A stretch of DNA of 64,000 nt from Stenopsyche tienmushanensis. Lineage: Eukaryota > Arthropoda > Insecta > Trichoptera > Stenopsychidae. Position 1 is the first letter of the stretch, and the number at the start of each line of letters is the position of its first letter. Made by a program: the position numbers and the translations under genes. Location of the stretch: assembly GCA_008973525.1 (NCBI GenBank), contig WACJ01000077.1, positions 434,001-498,000 on the forward strand. Reading direction: 5' to 3'. Of this stretch, positions 35,521 to 48,330 are shown piece by piece. The notes under the pieces are model-generated. The model saw only the letters and a list, made by a program, of their open reading frames with translations, was not told the DNA's origin and made no database searches.

Positions 35521-36039
35521 ATAGGCATAGTAAAAATATTGTTCGTGTATGCAGTTATGCGAGACACTGCATCGGCCGATGTTCCTGGCAATCTTTACAT
35601 GGAGTTCTTCTAAAACCAGAGCTGTTAAACTGATTGCAGATAGCAAATGATCAAGCTTTATTGCTACAAACATTGACCGTAAAACGTTAATTAATTTGAT
35701 CGAACTCCGTCAATGTTTTACATTATCTCTCGGAAAGATTAAATATCGTCAAATTTGACACACAGTCTTAAAAATAGACGATTGTATGTATGATAATTTG
35801 ACATTTAAGAAATTATATACAATATAATGTGAATTTATCATCATCGTTGTCATACAATTCTCGATCTCTTTTTCTATCAATGATGCATAGGCATGTGAAT
35901 GATTTTTCAGATATGCATTTATAAACATTGCTTCGTTTCATAATATGCATGTTTGAAGCATTTATCTGCGGATTCTTATTTATGCAATATTAATTCGGCT
36001 CAAGTGTAAAATATCATATCAATAATTCAACTATTTAAA
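35521..36039. other. Unassigned DNA, possibly Helitron body
   Basis: A minus frame across 35425-35673 is mostly repeat-derived. Nothing else is recognised. Confidence 0.35.
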
Positions 36040-36252
36040 TAATGAATCGATTTCAAATTTATTGTTTATGTTTGCTTGAAGAAATTATCGAACACTGTGT
36101 GCTATCGACAGTGTTTATTCATTTATGTACAAGTTTCATACACGCTGCGACGGTCCTGACAGATAAGTGGATTTGTACGGATGATAAGTGGCGGACATAC
36201 AAATACAGCATCTAAGTTTGTGGTGATTTAAAATTGTGTACTCTAAGGGTCA
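36040..36252 (-). mobile_element. TTAA MITE family A, copy 9 (left half)
   Basis: GAATCGATTTCAAATTTATT, GTGCTATCGACAGTGTTTAT, ACGCTGCGACGGTCCTGACA and GATAAGTGGCGGACATACAA lead to a worn terminus CTCTAAGGGTCAA. The right half is missing. Confidence 0.75.
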
Positions 36253-36289
36253 ATATATGCAAATCCGGCTTTACCCACAATCATAGATG

Positions 36290-36425
36290 GAACCGAGCCA
36301 CCATTTGAAGTTCGCTGGTGTATTGGTTTTGCAGTGCTCTGACCAGTGACCCGCTTTCTTCTTGCTGAGGCCATCGAGCGAATCGAACCCGCCCGCCTCA
36401 GGCATTAATGACAACAACCGCACAC
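36290..36425 (-). repeat. tRNA-derived SINE
   Basis: On the minus strand, GTAGTTGGTAGGTGTGCGG has the form of an internal A box, and GCGGGTTCGATTCGCTCG, about 40 bases on, contains a good B box (GGTTCGATTC). GCAAGAAGAAAGCGGGTCAC forms the unrelated tail. These are the RNA polymerase III promoter elements of a tRNA-derived SINE. The acceptor stem does not pair as in a real tRNA. Confidence 0.65.
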
Positions 36426-36851
36426 CTACCAACTACAAACACGTTTATTTTCACATACCATTAGTTTTGTATTTGAGCAATATTCGTATCGTAACAACTA
36501 CTACCAATTCATTGATGGTTTATTAGTAAAAAAAAAAAAACTTCTTCCAGGAATAATAAACCAAATACCAAGAACATGTCAACGATTTCTAATGATCCCA
36601 TAATAACACTATGAATAGTTCATATTGTACTATTTCCATATAAATCAAAACTGTATTTAATACTTGAACTACCGACATTTAAACGAAGCCACTTCTATCA
36701 AAAACAGTCAATAATCTTTTGAAAAATGTACGGTTAAACACAATGTTTATCTTGTGTACTTTTGCCAACGGAAATTGTTGGCTAAAATATTGCATTGTGC
36801 GTTGTGTAATATATAATAAAATGGGCGCGTTACTGATTCATTGTCTTTCGA
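36426..36851. other. Unassigned AT-rich DNA
   Basis: Includes a 12-base A run near 36530. Nothing else is recognised. Confidence 0.45.
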
Positions 36852-36965
36852 AGAAAACTACTCAGTCTTTACAAACCTCCCACACTCCCTATTGAGACGG
36901 TCGCGAAAGAGTTAATTCAGGAGATCTGCTGGGTGAGCGTTCTAAATGAAACTCAGTTAAGCTAC
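36852..36965 (+). repeat. Dispersed repeat H, copy 2
   Basis: ACTACTCAGTCTTTACAAAC and CTCCCACACTCCCTATTGAG, ending at GGGTGAGCGTTC. It matches 3807-3930, with about 20 bp missing in the middle. Confidence 0.6.
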
Positions 36966-39128
36966 CTTCAATATCGAGCGAATGAGGTAAATGTATGATA
37001 CAGACGTGATGGATGTAACCCCTTCCTGTGAATGGATATTGAAGAGGGCCATAGTTCTGCAGTGGGCTGTTTATGACTGCATTATGATGATGATGATGAT
37101 TATAGCAGTTTGTGTGCTCTTTGAAGTTATTAAGACATTATCTTCTCTTGATTATTTGACTGGTTTTACATTTTTAGTGTCGAGTTAATCTGTTAGTTGA
37201 AAAATAGAAAATCTTTTCAGCTAAGCAGCATAAGATCCAGGTCTTTGCGCCAACTAAAAGTACATAGTTATCTTCTTGATCCTGAATTAATGTTGCATTT
37301 TTTCCCACTTAATTTGCAATGTCTTTGCTAAATATAATCTTATTGTACAGAGTGCGGCAAGGAAACTACCTTATTTCAAAAATGACTAACACAAACAGAT
37401 ATATCAGTTTGATTATGTTTTTCATGTTACAGACAAACATTTAAAGTATCTAATTATTATGTTTTAAAAATTATATCATATTTTGTACAACGGTTCTTCG
37501 TAGAAGATAAAACTTATGGATAATCTAGAACAGCCGGTGACCAAAAGAAAGTGAGGACTTGTTAAGGTCATAATTTGGGCCATAGTGACTGTCAAAAATC
37601 ACTCTTCATTCAGGCTTTAGACCAGTTCAAGAGGACTTTGATTACTGATATGATGAAATATCAGCCGATCAAAATTATTATGTTATATATTCACCTCCTC
37701 AAACACTCGATATTGAAGCACCCCCTACGGTTCACTATGTTGAAGACGAGTTCAAACCTTTTGTAATTAAAAATGCAATTAAAAAATCCTTTCATTATGA
37801 AAATATTAAATTATTCGATAGCATTATAAACGGAAGACTTGAAATTTCAGATTATGCGCTCCAAATATCAACAGTATCATGAGTTATCTCTTATTGAGCC
37901 ATATAAAATGATCCAGGCACTGCTGACGCATGGGAAAATAATTCCTAGCTCCAATCGGAAGGATTATTTATATGGTCAATAATTTGTGGTCTTGTGATGT
38001 ATTTGATGAAGATGTGGTTAGTGGCCACATTTTCACAAACATAAACAGGAAAACCGTGTCATAGTAATCGGCAATGGTCCAATGCATAACAATTGTGATC
38101 GAAGAAGTTTTCGGTACTTTTCTATACAAATCCCCCCCATTATAAGACGCGTAATATAAATATGTTAGATTTTTTTTCTATCAAGTGATTATCGTTGCCA
38201 TTGGATCACGCAACCATTGCGACATATTTGGATTATCGATCGGAATTATAGATCAAATTTATCCGCAGATAAATCCTGTGTAATTTTTCAACAATGAAGC
38301 CTTAATCTCATTGACCCTTATCCATGATTATAAGTTATCAAAAAATATAATTATATCATGACGTGATGCAATAAGAAAATATTACATTTTCATCTACACG
38401 AAATGACATTTTCTGTATTGTCATTCAATGTTTCACAACTGTTGCCCGTTTCCATAATTTTAACATGAAATGACGAATATGTCTTTTACTACTTGCTATT
38501 GACAGTTACTAATCCGCATGCACGTTTTTACGCATTTGTATAAAAATATATCAGCAATCCTTTGAAATGCTATTTTTTTTTTCAATATAGTTGATCTTTG
38601 GAAATCAGCTCAATGTCGTTAGTTATTCGTGAGAATCTAAATATTATTCACTACGTAGGATAGAAAAAAATGTATTTAATAAAAAGATAACTATGAAAGT
38701 GACTCATTCGATTCTTCAGAAGTAAAATCTGCAGATGAATGAATCCGTTTGGATTTTGTTACCTGGTTACTTCTCAGAATTGTCTTTCGAAATGAAATAG
38801 TAAACCGCAAATCATGATGTAAAAAATCATCCTTGAACTTTTCATTGTGAGAGAGAGCTGTACTGTGACTTATCGCTGAATTATTATATCAGCAAAAAGT
38901 GTATATAGTAACTCTAGGATGCAATTATTATCATGAAAAAAAAAGCCTCATGATAAATTACTGTATCAATTTTTTTAATATGAGCACGCCATACTTTCTA
39001 AATTGGAGTTTTCATCAAAATAAACTAAATCTAAGAGTAATACATGTTTCGTAACGGTAAAAAAATGAAACTCATACAAGCATCATAACATCAATTAAAT
39101 GTGGCTCTTAAAAAGGGATAAATGTCGC
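36966..39128. other. Unassigned AT-rich DNA
   Basis: A short ATG trinucleotide run stands at 37083-37100. No genes or repeat ends are recognised. Confidence 0.45.
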
Positions 39129-39175
39129 GTTAGTCGAATCGACTAACATTAGTCTTCTGGTGCTTAAGTTGTGAC

Positions 39176-39690
39176 TAGGGAATCCAATCCCGGGATCTCG
39201 GACAGTTTTTGGTGCTCATGAATCCCGGGATTAGTAAACGTAATCTCGAAAAATTCGGGGATGAAGGCTACTAAATCGAGACATTCTCACCAAAATCTGG
39301 ACGCTTGGAAACAGTGGCGTAACTACTAATTGGCGAGCTTAGGCGACGCCTAGGGTCAATAACTGTCTAATCTATGTATACATATATGTTTTTCAAATTG
39401 TTATATTAACCTTTCCCTACCGGTGATGTATTTACTACACCTCGACTTTAATAATGGGAATATCGATATGAAATATAATAGATACGAGGTTCATAATTTT
39501 TGTACTCCTCCGTAATATGATTACGAATCACATCAAAGTATTATAGTATATAAGTATTCGTCTGCAGCGACGGAAATAAATAATTTGTCGGGAAATCGGG
39601 AATTTTGCGAGTTTTAGTCCGTGTCTCAGCAGACTAAATGACACTCGATGCTTTAATGTTACTTCGGGTATATTTTCAAAATAGTGGAGA
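39176..39690 (+). mobile_element. hAT element left part
   Basis: It starts TAGGGAATCCAATCCCGGGA, followed by CATGAATCCCGGGATTAGTA and the GTGGCGTAACTACTAATTGG block, through ATTTGTCGGGAAATCGGGAA to a tail also present at 44500-44580 (GTCCGTGTCTCAGCAGACTA). The right terminal repeat is not found. Confidence 0.75.
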
Positions 39691-40759
39691 GATGATCTAA
39701 TGCAATCCCGAAATCGAAATTTTGGCTCAGTACTGCCATTGAAATGCATCAATTTCTTACAAATGGGATATCAGAGAAGTCAAAACAAAATCTAAAAACT
39801 ATGATAACAATCAAACAAATGGTAATTCAGCGATGTGTCAGCAGCATATGGTCATATATCATTGTTGGGACATGCCAGCTTTAAATAATAATAATAGGTA
39901 TAGTTTTCAACGCAATATAATCAATGTTTCAAACATTTTCTCAAGAATTGATGGAGAACAGCAGGTGTCATTATCTGAAAGATTGGTTTCGAAACTCAAG
40001 ATGATTCCAAATATACCATTCAGAAGCCATCATAAAAGCTTATTGCAACGCATTTGGCACAATCGATGAATATTGGGAAATTGTAGCGATTGGGTGTCTC
40101 AATGCCATGAAACGTATCATCTTACACAGCAATGACGCTCGGCTTCACATCGCCAAGCACGCTCAATGCTCAAGATTATGCGATCGTTTTCAGGATATTT
40201 TTCAGATTTACAGCAAACGAATAAGGAAAATATCTGAATGAAAACAGTGCGATTTTATAAAAGCTACATTTTACGCTCAACTGAACGCACACGACCTTCA
40301 AATATGAAGTGAAATAACGTCACGCGATCAATCGCAGCAATGGAGTGGCCATCGTCCGGTAGCCACATAATTTTATTGTAATGAAGCTGCACCAGCGGAA
40401 GTTGATCTCATAATGGCTTTAAAATGTAAGCGCACTTCCTCGAATCACAATGCTACAGGATGCCGCAGCCATATCTTCGTCAGCTAACCAACGCTGAAGA
40501 TAGCCATCGTAGTCTTTGCAGCATAATCGGATTCCTCGAAGGGCGCGTTTATCACAATGGTGTCTCACATCGCGCGATTATTGCTAAACATTGCCATATA
40601 AGATCTGCCAGGGACGTGGGAGAAGCAGCAGACTTGGACTCTCATAAAGAGCAAACCGGGACAGAAGAATAGAACAAGGAAAAGTGGCCGTTGAAAAATA
40701 GCATCTGAGCGTAATATTAAGCCATTATCAAACTATGTACGTATTTCTTGATACAAATA
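39691..40759. other. Unassigned DNA with a weak mariner-like fragment
   Basis: At 40108-40160 one plus frame reads MKRIILHSNDARLHIAKHAQ, which resembles the (D)NARPHIAK segment around the second catalytic residue of mariner/Tc1 transposases. No PPYSPDLAPSD motif follows, so this is tentative. The 70-codon frame at 40460-40672 has no recognised motif. Confidence 0.25.
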
Positions 40760-41595
40760 CAGTAGAGCCTCGATTGTCTGGATTGTTCAAAATAAAACAA
40801 AAAATGTGGAGAATTGTGAACTTTAGCTCACGTAGGAAGCTCGGAGCAAAAAGTTTTGAAAAAATCAGGAAATACAGAAGTTGAAGAGTGTATATTGATG
40901 TGGTTTATACAAAGACGATCAACTGAACAGTCAATATCTGGTCTATTGACTTGAAAATTTCAAAGGACGATATGGTATCAGGGAACTTGAAATCCACGGG
41001 GAAAAGCTCCCTGCTGGCATACCTTCAGCAAACACATTCATTGACATATTGAAGCTATTTGTGGAGAAGGAAGGAATCGACGAAGAATTCATATACAATG
41101 CTGATGAGACCGGCTTAAATTGAAAAACACTACCCAACAAATCTTTGGCATCAACACGTGAAAATACTACAAATGGGTACAAAACTAGTAAAGAGCGTGC
41201 CACAATAGTTTAAATTTCAATATGTGCTGAATGTGACGAAGAAGATGTAACCGAGTGGTTAAATTGCGATGCAAACGATCCTAGATTCCAAATTTTGAAT
41301 GATGAGGGAATACTTAAAGAAATATCCACCTCAGAAGAACAAGGTCGAGAAGACAAAGAAGAGATTTGCGAGGGGGGAGATATTGGTCCTATACATTATG
41401 AAGCTTTTCAGTGTTTAGATGTCGCCATGAAATGGTTTTAGAACCAAGAAGAGTGTAGTTCAGGACAACTTACTTATTTTAATGCAAATCTTGACAAATA
41501 AAAATGATTCATACTTTCCCTGTCAATTATGATTATTTTCGATTATCTGGATTTTCGTTATCCGGACTACTTTCATCCCCAATTAGTCCGGATTC
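40760..41595 (+). pseudogene. Pogo/Tigger transposase pseudogene, copy B
   Basis: After TA it starts CAGTAGAGCCTCGATTGTCT, matching the end of copy A. In broken frames it encodes RRSTEQSISGLLT, then IRELEIHGEKLP, then a region ending YNADETGLN, which keeps the first catalytic Asp in its normal NADETGL setting. STRENTTNGYKTSKERATIV follows. It then jumps to ISICAECDEEDVTEWLNCDA, so the segment with the second and third catalytic residues is deleted relative to copy A. The right end GATTATCTGGATTTTCGTTA and CCGGA motifs lie at 41538-41590. The deletion and in-frame stops make it inactive. Confidence 0.8.
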
Positions 41596-42150
41596 GCAGC
41601 ACCACAATCGAAATTATGTTTACTTTCTTCGTCAAATCAATATCAATATTTGCAGGAAACAATTTTTTCATCTAGTAAAATGCGTTTATTCAGTACCAAA
41701 TGGGTTCAGGGGCCCCCAAACCAAAATTGCGCCGAAGGCCTCTCAAACAAACAATTCTATACGTTTCTATGAAAAATTGTTTTTTTTTGCGGTCCATGTT
41801 AGCCTTTGAGTTCTCTGCTCTACACCAAAAGCATCTAATGAGTAACTCCTCTTTTTAATTTTTCCATTTTTTTTTTTTAATTCGAAGATTTGATAATACT
41901 TGGATACTAATGTTTTTTTAATGCGAAATCAGTTATTGCACAACAAATTTTCAATTAACATAATCGCATTAGACTACTAACTATTGCATGTTAGCGTGCG
42001 TAAAAAGAACATGACCCAGCCCGTAAATTACATGTTAACACGCTTTTAATACAAACATGCATTAATAAACCCTGCTTACGAATTAAGGACCCAATTTTAA
42101 AAACAATACCTAAAATCACCAAAGAACTTGATCGGGTAGTTGACTAAACG
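41596..42150. other. Unassigned AT-rich DNA
   Basis: No gene or repeat end is recognised. Confidence 0.45.
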
Positions 42151-42448
42151 GAGTGTTTTGCACGTTGAGTTTGGAGAGAAACAGAGGCATAGAGAGTATG
42201 TTGCGTACATCGTATGATTGTATAGATCGTTAACTCAATTTTTTCGATTAATAATGATATGATGAATCGATTTCAAGTGCATTGTTTATATTTACGCCGA
42301 ATATTGTGTGCTATCGACAGTGTTTATTTATTAATGTACAAGATTCATACACACTGCGACGGTCCTGACAGATAAATGGATTTGTACGGATTATAAGTGG
42401 CGGACGTGCAAATATAGCATCTAAATAAATGATGATTCAAAGGTTTAA
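42151..42448 (-). mobile_element. TTAA MITE family A, copy 10
   Basis: GCACGTTGAGTTTGGAGAGA, TACATCGTATGATTGTATAG, TGTGCTATCGACAGTGTTTA, CACTGCGACGGTCCTGACAG and ATAAGTGGCGGACGTGCAAA, ending at AAAGGTTTAA. The outer right end is truncated. Confidence 0.8.
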
Positions 42449-43292
42449 CGGTTCTGACAAATATATGATCATTGTTCCAAAGTATTTGTGTGAACATGGA
42501 ATCTATATTTTCATCTGCTTATCCGTGATATTTTGCAACTATTGAATCTAATAGAACAACCGGTGAAGTTCATTTTTAGCATGTATAAATAGTTTGTCAT
42601 TGAAAATAACATTGGAATTATCAATACTGCGATACATAAACATTTTGTTCGGATGTTTGAGCTCGTCCATAGTAATAGAATGGAACTTGATACATTGCAT
42701 CTAAATTCCATTGTGAATATATATTATAGCCATATATAACCAATTAACATTAACATTTTTCACAGCAAACGTAGATTTGAATCCATGCCGATAGAGTTAC
42801 TAATCTGGCCGCTTAATCGCGGAACTACCTACAGGTCGAATATTCATTGACTGCGAAAATACTAGTCGATTCAGTATGTATGTCAGCAGTAATTTAAAGA
42901 CACAGACTTTGACAAATAAAACTAAACAATGATTTGTAGCATAAAGCAGTGTCGTAATGGTTTTGTAAGCGTAAAAAAAAGCTAGTCAAAAAAATTATGT
43001 TTGCACGAGTGTGGCGTGTGTTATAATTTGAAATGGGTCTGGCAGGTCGAACTTGTGATATAGCTCGTTCGCCGTCGCGTTCATTTTGATCCACGAAATT
43101 GCACTTCGACTCGCATAGAAAGCCTCTGCCTGGATATAATAAAAATCTATCCCTTTGAATTGTTCAATGAATATCGTCTACATTTCATAATGAATACAGC
43201 ACCTTAAGGATATTAAAACAGTGAAACAGATGAAAGACGAACGTAAACTGTCTTGGAATGGATCCGAGATGTGGGGTAGCTGATGATCATTA
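42449..43292. other. Unassigned DNA
   Basis: Frames at 42511-42711 and 42894-43094 minus have no recognised motif. Confidence 0.4.
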
Positions 43293-43492
43293 GGCCCGAT
43301 CCACACTATGGTGCCGGTAACGGTTCGATCTCGCTCTCGGTCTCGGTCCGGTCAAATATTCTCATACAAAAAACGGGATTGGAAAGATCCGTTAGTGTAA
43401 ATACTCTGATTGTTTCTTGTGTAAGAATATTTGATCGGACCGGGATCGGAGCGAGATCGAACCGTTACCGGCACCATAGTGTGGATCGGGCC
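43293..43492 (-). mobile_element. Harbinger-type palindromic MITE (family B), copy 4
   Basis: GGCCCGATCCACACTATGGT and its inverse, flanked by TTA on both sides (43290-43292, 43493-43495). It is in the opposite orientation to copies 1-3, judged by the asymmetric centre (CAAAAAACGGGATTGG). Confidence 0.88.
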
Positions 43493-44124
43493 TTAATGAC
43501 TTCAAACATTTGAAACATCATGATGTCATTTTGGAAGTTTTATAGAAATGAACCAGATATAAAGGAAAATCATTGTTTTCTAAAAAAAAAAAAAAATCTC
43601 GGTCAAACGTGAGTTAACTGACAGATATAATAGAACGAGTCAGTCGTGCTGACTTGGCAACAATCCAGATCAATTCTCAACAAATCGTGTCGTTTTTACT
43701 TATTTTTCAAGGTCCATATGGCGAATAAAATAATTATTACGCAGTGAAAAAAAATGTGTAACAAAAAATAACTTTACAAACCGAGAGCAGTTTCCATCAA
43801 TCAAATTTGCAACATCGAAAGAGATTTTAAGTCGCAAAGGACGCTCTTTTAATCCATATTATTTATATAATGGTGAAATCTCCCAATTAAATGAATCACG
43901 TTCACTCAACGTATCCCAATTAGTAGTAATTATATATTAGATTATTGCATTGTTAATGTAATTGTATGCGAACCAATTGCGTCACTTAACCTTTCATTTA
44001 TCCATATTGTTCATCATCACTGGTGTAGTTTTGTAATGAAATACTGAAACACACAAATGCGTAACAATAATTGCTCAATATGAGATACTCGATGAACGTG
44101 TGTGACAGGTCGATTAAAAAGCGC
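43493..44124. other. Unassigned AT-rich DNA
   Basis: Nothing is recognised. A 14-base A run stands near 43583. Confidence 0.45.
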
Positions 44125-44590
44125 GATGAAGACTACTAAATCGAGACATTCTCACCGAAATATGGACGCTTGGAAACAGTGGCGTAACTACTTATTAGCG
44201 AGCTTAAGCGACGCCCAAGGGCAGTAACTGTCTAATCTATGTATATATATATATATATATACAGTACATATATGTTTTTCAAATTGTTATATTAACCTTT
44301 CCCTACCGGTGATGTATTTACTACACCTCGACTCTAATAATGGGAATATCGATATGAATTATAATAGAAACGAGGTTCAGAATTTTTGTATTCCTCCGTA
44401 ATATAATAACGAATCACATCAAAGTATTATAGTATATAAGTATTCGTCTGTAGCGACAGAAATAAATAATTTGTCGGGAAATCGGGAATTTTGCGAGTTT
44501 TAGTCCGTGTCTCAGCAGACTACATGACGAAACACTCGATGCTTTAATGTTATTTCGGGCATATTTTCGAAATATTTGAAGTTTTGGTAA
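44125..44590 (+). mobile_element. hAT element left part, with TA microsatellite
   Basis: CTACTAAATCGAGACATTCT, GTGGCGTAACTACTTATTAG, and the CTACCGGTGATGTATTTACT block, then the GTCCGTGTCTCAGCAGACTA tail shared with 39176. A (TA)n run at about 44243-44261 has expanded relative to the other copies. The terminal TAGGG repeat is missing. Confidence 0.75.
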
Positions 44591-44639
44591 AATCTATACA
44601 TAACTACTATTAAAAAAAAAACTCATTGCAAAATCCTAA

Positions 44640-44790
44640 TAATCTGGTCAGACCATCTTATTGATGGAAGTGTTAATAGCCTCAGAATTTAAATTTTCAG
44701 ATCCAAAAAATCATGCTAAACCTGGATCGAAACAATTAATGGACAATATAATTATCTACGATTTCTTAAATTTGTTGGTAAGGCGATTAT
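44640..44790 (-). repeat. SINE 3' part, reversed
   Basis: On the minus strand ACCAACAAATTTAAGAAATC, TCGATCCAGGTTTAGCATGA and TTTTTTGGATCTGAAAATTT match 29270-29335. Confidence 0.5.
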
Positions 44791-44841
44791 TTGAATAGAA
44801 ACTTGTATAGGCGCGGTAACTCCAACCAATAGTCGGTTGGA

Positions 44842-44990
44842 AAGCTACACGCATGCGCCGCGCCGCTTCTACTGTGTGTGCGTGTGTTTATATGCAGCAA
44901 AAAGCAAACACTAAACCAGCAGCCCGCCTATTTTATTACATATTACACAACACGCGGCGCAATCTTTTAGCAAACAATTTCCGTTAATGA
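44842..44990 (+). repeat. Dispersed repeat K, copy 2
   Basis: GCTACACGCATGCGCCGCGC, GCAGCAAAAAGCAAACAC and TATTTTATTACATATTACAC correspond to 17338-17460, with a few insertions. Confidence 0.5.
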
Positions 44991-46972
44991 ATGACTAATG
45001 GCATCCCATTTCTTTGACAATATTTAAAAAAATGATTGATTTCAATTAAGTGCTTTATATTGATTACAAACGACGCATGATAACAAATACTTAAGATTAT
45101 TTATTTACATATAAACCATTGATAAATCTATGCTTAAAAAAATCCAAATGCAATATGAACATTGACAAACATTCCGACACGTGAAAATATGATAAAATTC
45201 CGATATTATTATTTCAAGAGATGAGTCGTTCTTTTCAAAGAACAACTCTTTATCTTGTATTATACAACGCGTGAGAAATATGCTCGGAATCTTATCATTG
45301 ATTATACATCATTATTATACATATATTCAAAACAAATATAAAATCTTGAAACAAAATAAACATCACTATGATTGATAGGCAGGTAATGAGGCAATGCTAA
45401 CAGATTAAATATATTGTCAGTCATTTACTCAAGATGGATAAAAGTGGAAACTAGTTAGTAGTAGTTTTTTAAAAAAGTAACGTTATAGTGTTTGTTTTGA
45501 ATACTAAGACATGATGAGGTTTTTAACACTAAGACTCAACATATGAACAATGTCAACACTACTTAACAATGGGTGGTCACGAAATTCCCGCGAAAAAATA
45601 AGCAATTCTAAGAATTCATAGTTTTTGTAGAATGATGCGTCAAATAAAACCAAAATTTTACCTAGGAAAATGGTGTTGAAATAAAAAGCGTGGAGGTAAT
45701 ATAAGTGTCTTACACCATAACGTATTATAAGGTTCGTTCAAATCTTCATTCGAAGATAGGATATCAATAGATACCAAATTCTTTAAATTGTTCGCTGATT
45801 ACAGCGCGCTGGTTAAATATCTATTTACTACATTGTTTATAAACCATACAAAAGTGCTCTGTGCGGAAACAAAAATAGATATTCCCTTGTAATTTAAATG
45901 CGATCACTGTCAAGTTCTAACCGACTATTGTTCGCAAATATCTGAACATGATTAGATATCGGACTTTAGTTGACAGATTGATCAGATATCGAATCAAAGC
46001 GCGTAAATGTATACATTTCTTTAAAAATAACCGATCCATTTGTCTTAAACAATAAATGATCATTTTTGATTAAAGTATTTTCCAGTGGCATTAATTCATC
46101 AAAATTTTGGAGCAGTGAGTAGCTATAATAAATTCAGGATCCGCTCGTATCATAATTTGAGATGCGTATTATAAAATGCAATGTTTCAGCCTCTTTCTGT
46201 CACCGTGTTACGTATTTTCTTGGAAGAAGGTATTTCGAGTAAATATTGATTTCAATTCAAAGGAAATTAAATCATAAATAATGCATCATACATTAATTTA
46301 TGTTGATCCTGACATTACAATATGTGGATAAGTCATAAATAAATTCATCATCTTAGTGAGTAATAAACATGGAAATCAGGCGATCAGTTTGAACACTTTG
46401 TCTTTTGAATTCGGTAAATAAGTGGCTATAAATTATGCACAAGTAAAGATAATTCAGGCAATTTTTGGCGATTTTTTGGATTTGAGCGTGAACAGCAACT
46501 TTGTAGAATGCATTTGAGACCGAATTTTCACTACAATTATTGTAATCCACGACGATGTGTGAAACGTGAAAAAATCCAATAGCACAATGAATGACGAATG
46601 GTGGCTATGTTATCTTTTTACATTTACATAACAAACAAATTCAAATTAACCAAGATTATATGCATGATTTACACAGGTGATGTGTATTGAATTTAGAAGA
46701 ATATTACTTGCGTGATGACATACGGATCTCTGTGTGGGTGTTTTTGTTATTTAAAAATGGATGCCATATTTTCGAATGGGTTCAAATGTATTGTTCATCT
46801 TGTTAATAGGATGCAGAGCTGTATGGATATTTTGAATGCTTGGACAAATGACGCAAGAAGATCGTTTTTGACATAACAGACAAATACTAGAATGAAAACA
46901 GACTATAGCAAATATGATGTGAGTATTTGCTAGTATGTATAAGGAAAAATGTTCAAGAAAGAAAAAGCTTAA
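44991..46972. other. Unassigned AT-rich DNA
   Basis: No gene or repeat end is recognised. Confidence 0.45.
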
Positions 46973-47172
46973 GGCCAGACCCACACTATGGTGCCGGTAA
47001 CGGTTCGATCTCCCTCCGATCCCGGTCCGATCAAATATTCTTACATAAGAAACAATCAGAGTATTCACACTATCGGATCGTTCCAATTCCGTTTCTTGTA
47101 TGAGAATATTTGACCGGACTGAGACCGAGAGCGAGATCGAACCGTTACCGGCACCATAGTGTAGATTGGGCC
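46973..47172 (+). mobile_element. Harbinger-type palindromic MITE (family B), copy 5
   Basis: GGCCAGACCCACACTATGGT at the left and GTAGATTGGGCC at the right, flanked by TAA at 46970-46972 and 47173-47175. Slightly more mutated at both ends than the other copies. Confidence 0.86.
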
Positions 47173-47233
47173 TAATACTGGACACTTATTATAAAGATTG
47201 CTGTTCAAATTCGAAATGTGAAAAAAATGTATA

Positions 47234-47470
47234 CAGGGTGTATTGCACATGGGCGAACATCATTTTTATGGGAGCTAATAAGATAATTTGTTATGATTCA
47301 CACATAGTCCCCATGTCCTAAATGTCATGTCGTCGCACAATTGATGTGCACGCCCCTTGACAAAGAAATCCACTGGTGTCAGGTCTGTAGACCGTGCGTT
47401 CCACGGAATAGGACACGTTTCCAGACAAATAAATCCAGTGGGGTCAGATCTGGAGAGACAAAATCCTAAT
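47234..47470 (-). pseudogene. Tc1/mariner-type transposase fragment with duplicated motif
   Basis: After a TA, CAGGGTGTATTGCAC looks like a terminal repeat. On the minus strand two frames encode SPDLTPLDLFVW (about 47424-47459) and STDLTPVDFFVKGRAHQL (about 47350-47385). Both correspond to the S-P-D-L-T-P-x-D-F-F-x-W segment next to the third catalytic acidic residue. Two copies about 65 bp apart in different frames indicate a small tandem duplication. The rest of the transposase is absent. Confidence 0.6.
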
Positions 47471-48259
47471 TGAATGAATAAGCGCCGCCTTTGACAAATT
47501 GAAAGAAAAAATTCCACAATCAAACAACTACAGTCGAAATAAGAAAAAATGTGTCGTGCGTGCATATGAAGCAAAAGTGGCCAATTTAAATAAATTTAAT
47601 AAAAATATCTTAAACATAAAAAGTATTTTCTTAACCCTGGCCCTGGCAAACTGGTAACTCTTCAAATTTAACAACTTATTGAATGATCTGTATGACATTT
47701 AGCATTGGGCATCATTAGAAAGGGTATAATCTAGAGATTTTTAAAAAATAATTGTTAGTTTTGTGTATTTAGAAGTTGATATCCCTCATTCGTATACACA
47801 TTTTATTTAACTTTGGAAGCTCAGAAGCCGATTGCATAAAATAATGATTTATGTACATCAAAAATACAAAAAAAATTATTTCGTGCTATTACTACTACAG
47901 ATTAAAAAGTTATGATAATTTAAAAATGAAATTTTGGGTATTTTTTTCAAAATTTTTTGAAAAAAAAATCTCTTTTGACAAATCTAACACTTAGGACATA
48001 GGGCCTATGTGTGAAATATAGCAAATGATGAAAAAACTTCCCACGTATTCTTCAAGACGCCCGCGGAAATATAATCGGGGAGGGGTTACAGCTATGAGCC
48101 TGCGGGAAGGACATCTTCCCGGAAAAAAAATGTTGCTTTGCGTATGGGATGCAATTTCACACACGCAACCATATCAACAAATTTCGGAGATTTATATTTT
48201 CGATCGATCGCCTTGATCCAAATTTGCCACAATTTTCTGATTCACAACTAAGGCTTTTT
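47471..48259. other. Unassigned AT-rich DNA
   Basis: No gene or repeat end is recognised. Confidence 0.45.
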
Positions 48260-48330
48260 ACCGGTTTTACTACCGGTAAAACTGATATTTTCCCCGGAAC
48301 GAAAACCATAACCGAACCGTAATAATAGTA
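48260..48330 (+). repeat. Dispersed repeat F, copy 4 (fragment)
   Basis: ACCGGTTTTACTACCGGTAA, a small palindrome, is followed by CCCCGGAACGAAAACCATAA and CCGAACCG, the family F core. Confidence 0.5.

Noticed and set aside
40108..40160. Second mariner copy at 40.1 kb as a firm call
   Set aside because: Only about 20 residues resemble the NARPHIAK segment, with no other mariner motif nearby. Kept as a note only.
44240..44265. Microsatellite of interest
   Set aside because: An ordinary TA run inside a hAT copy.
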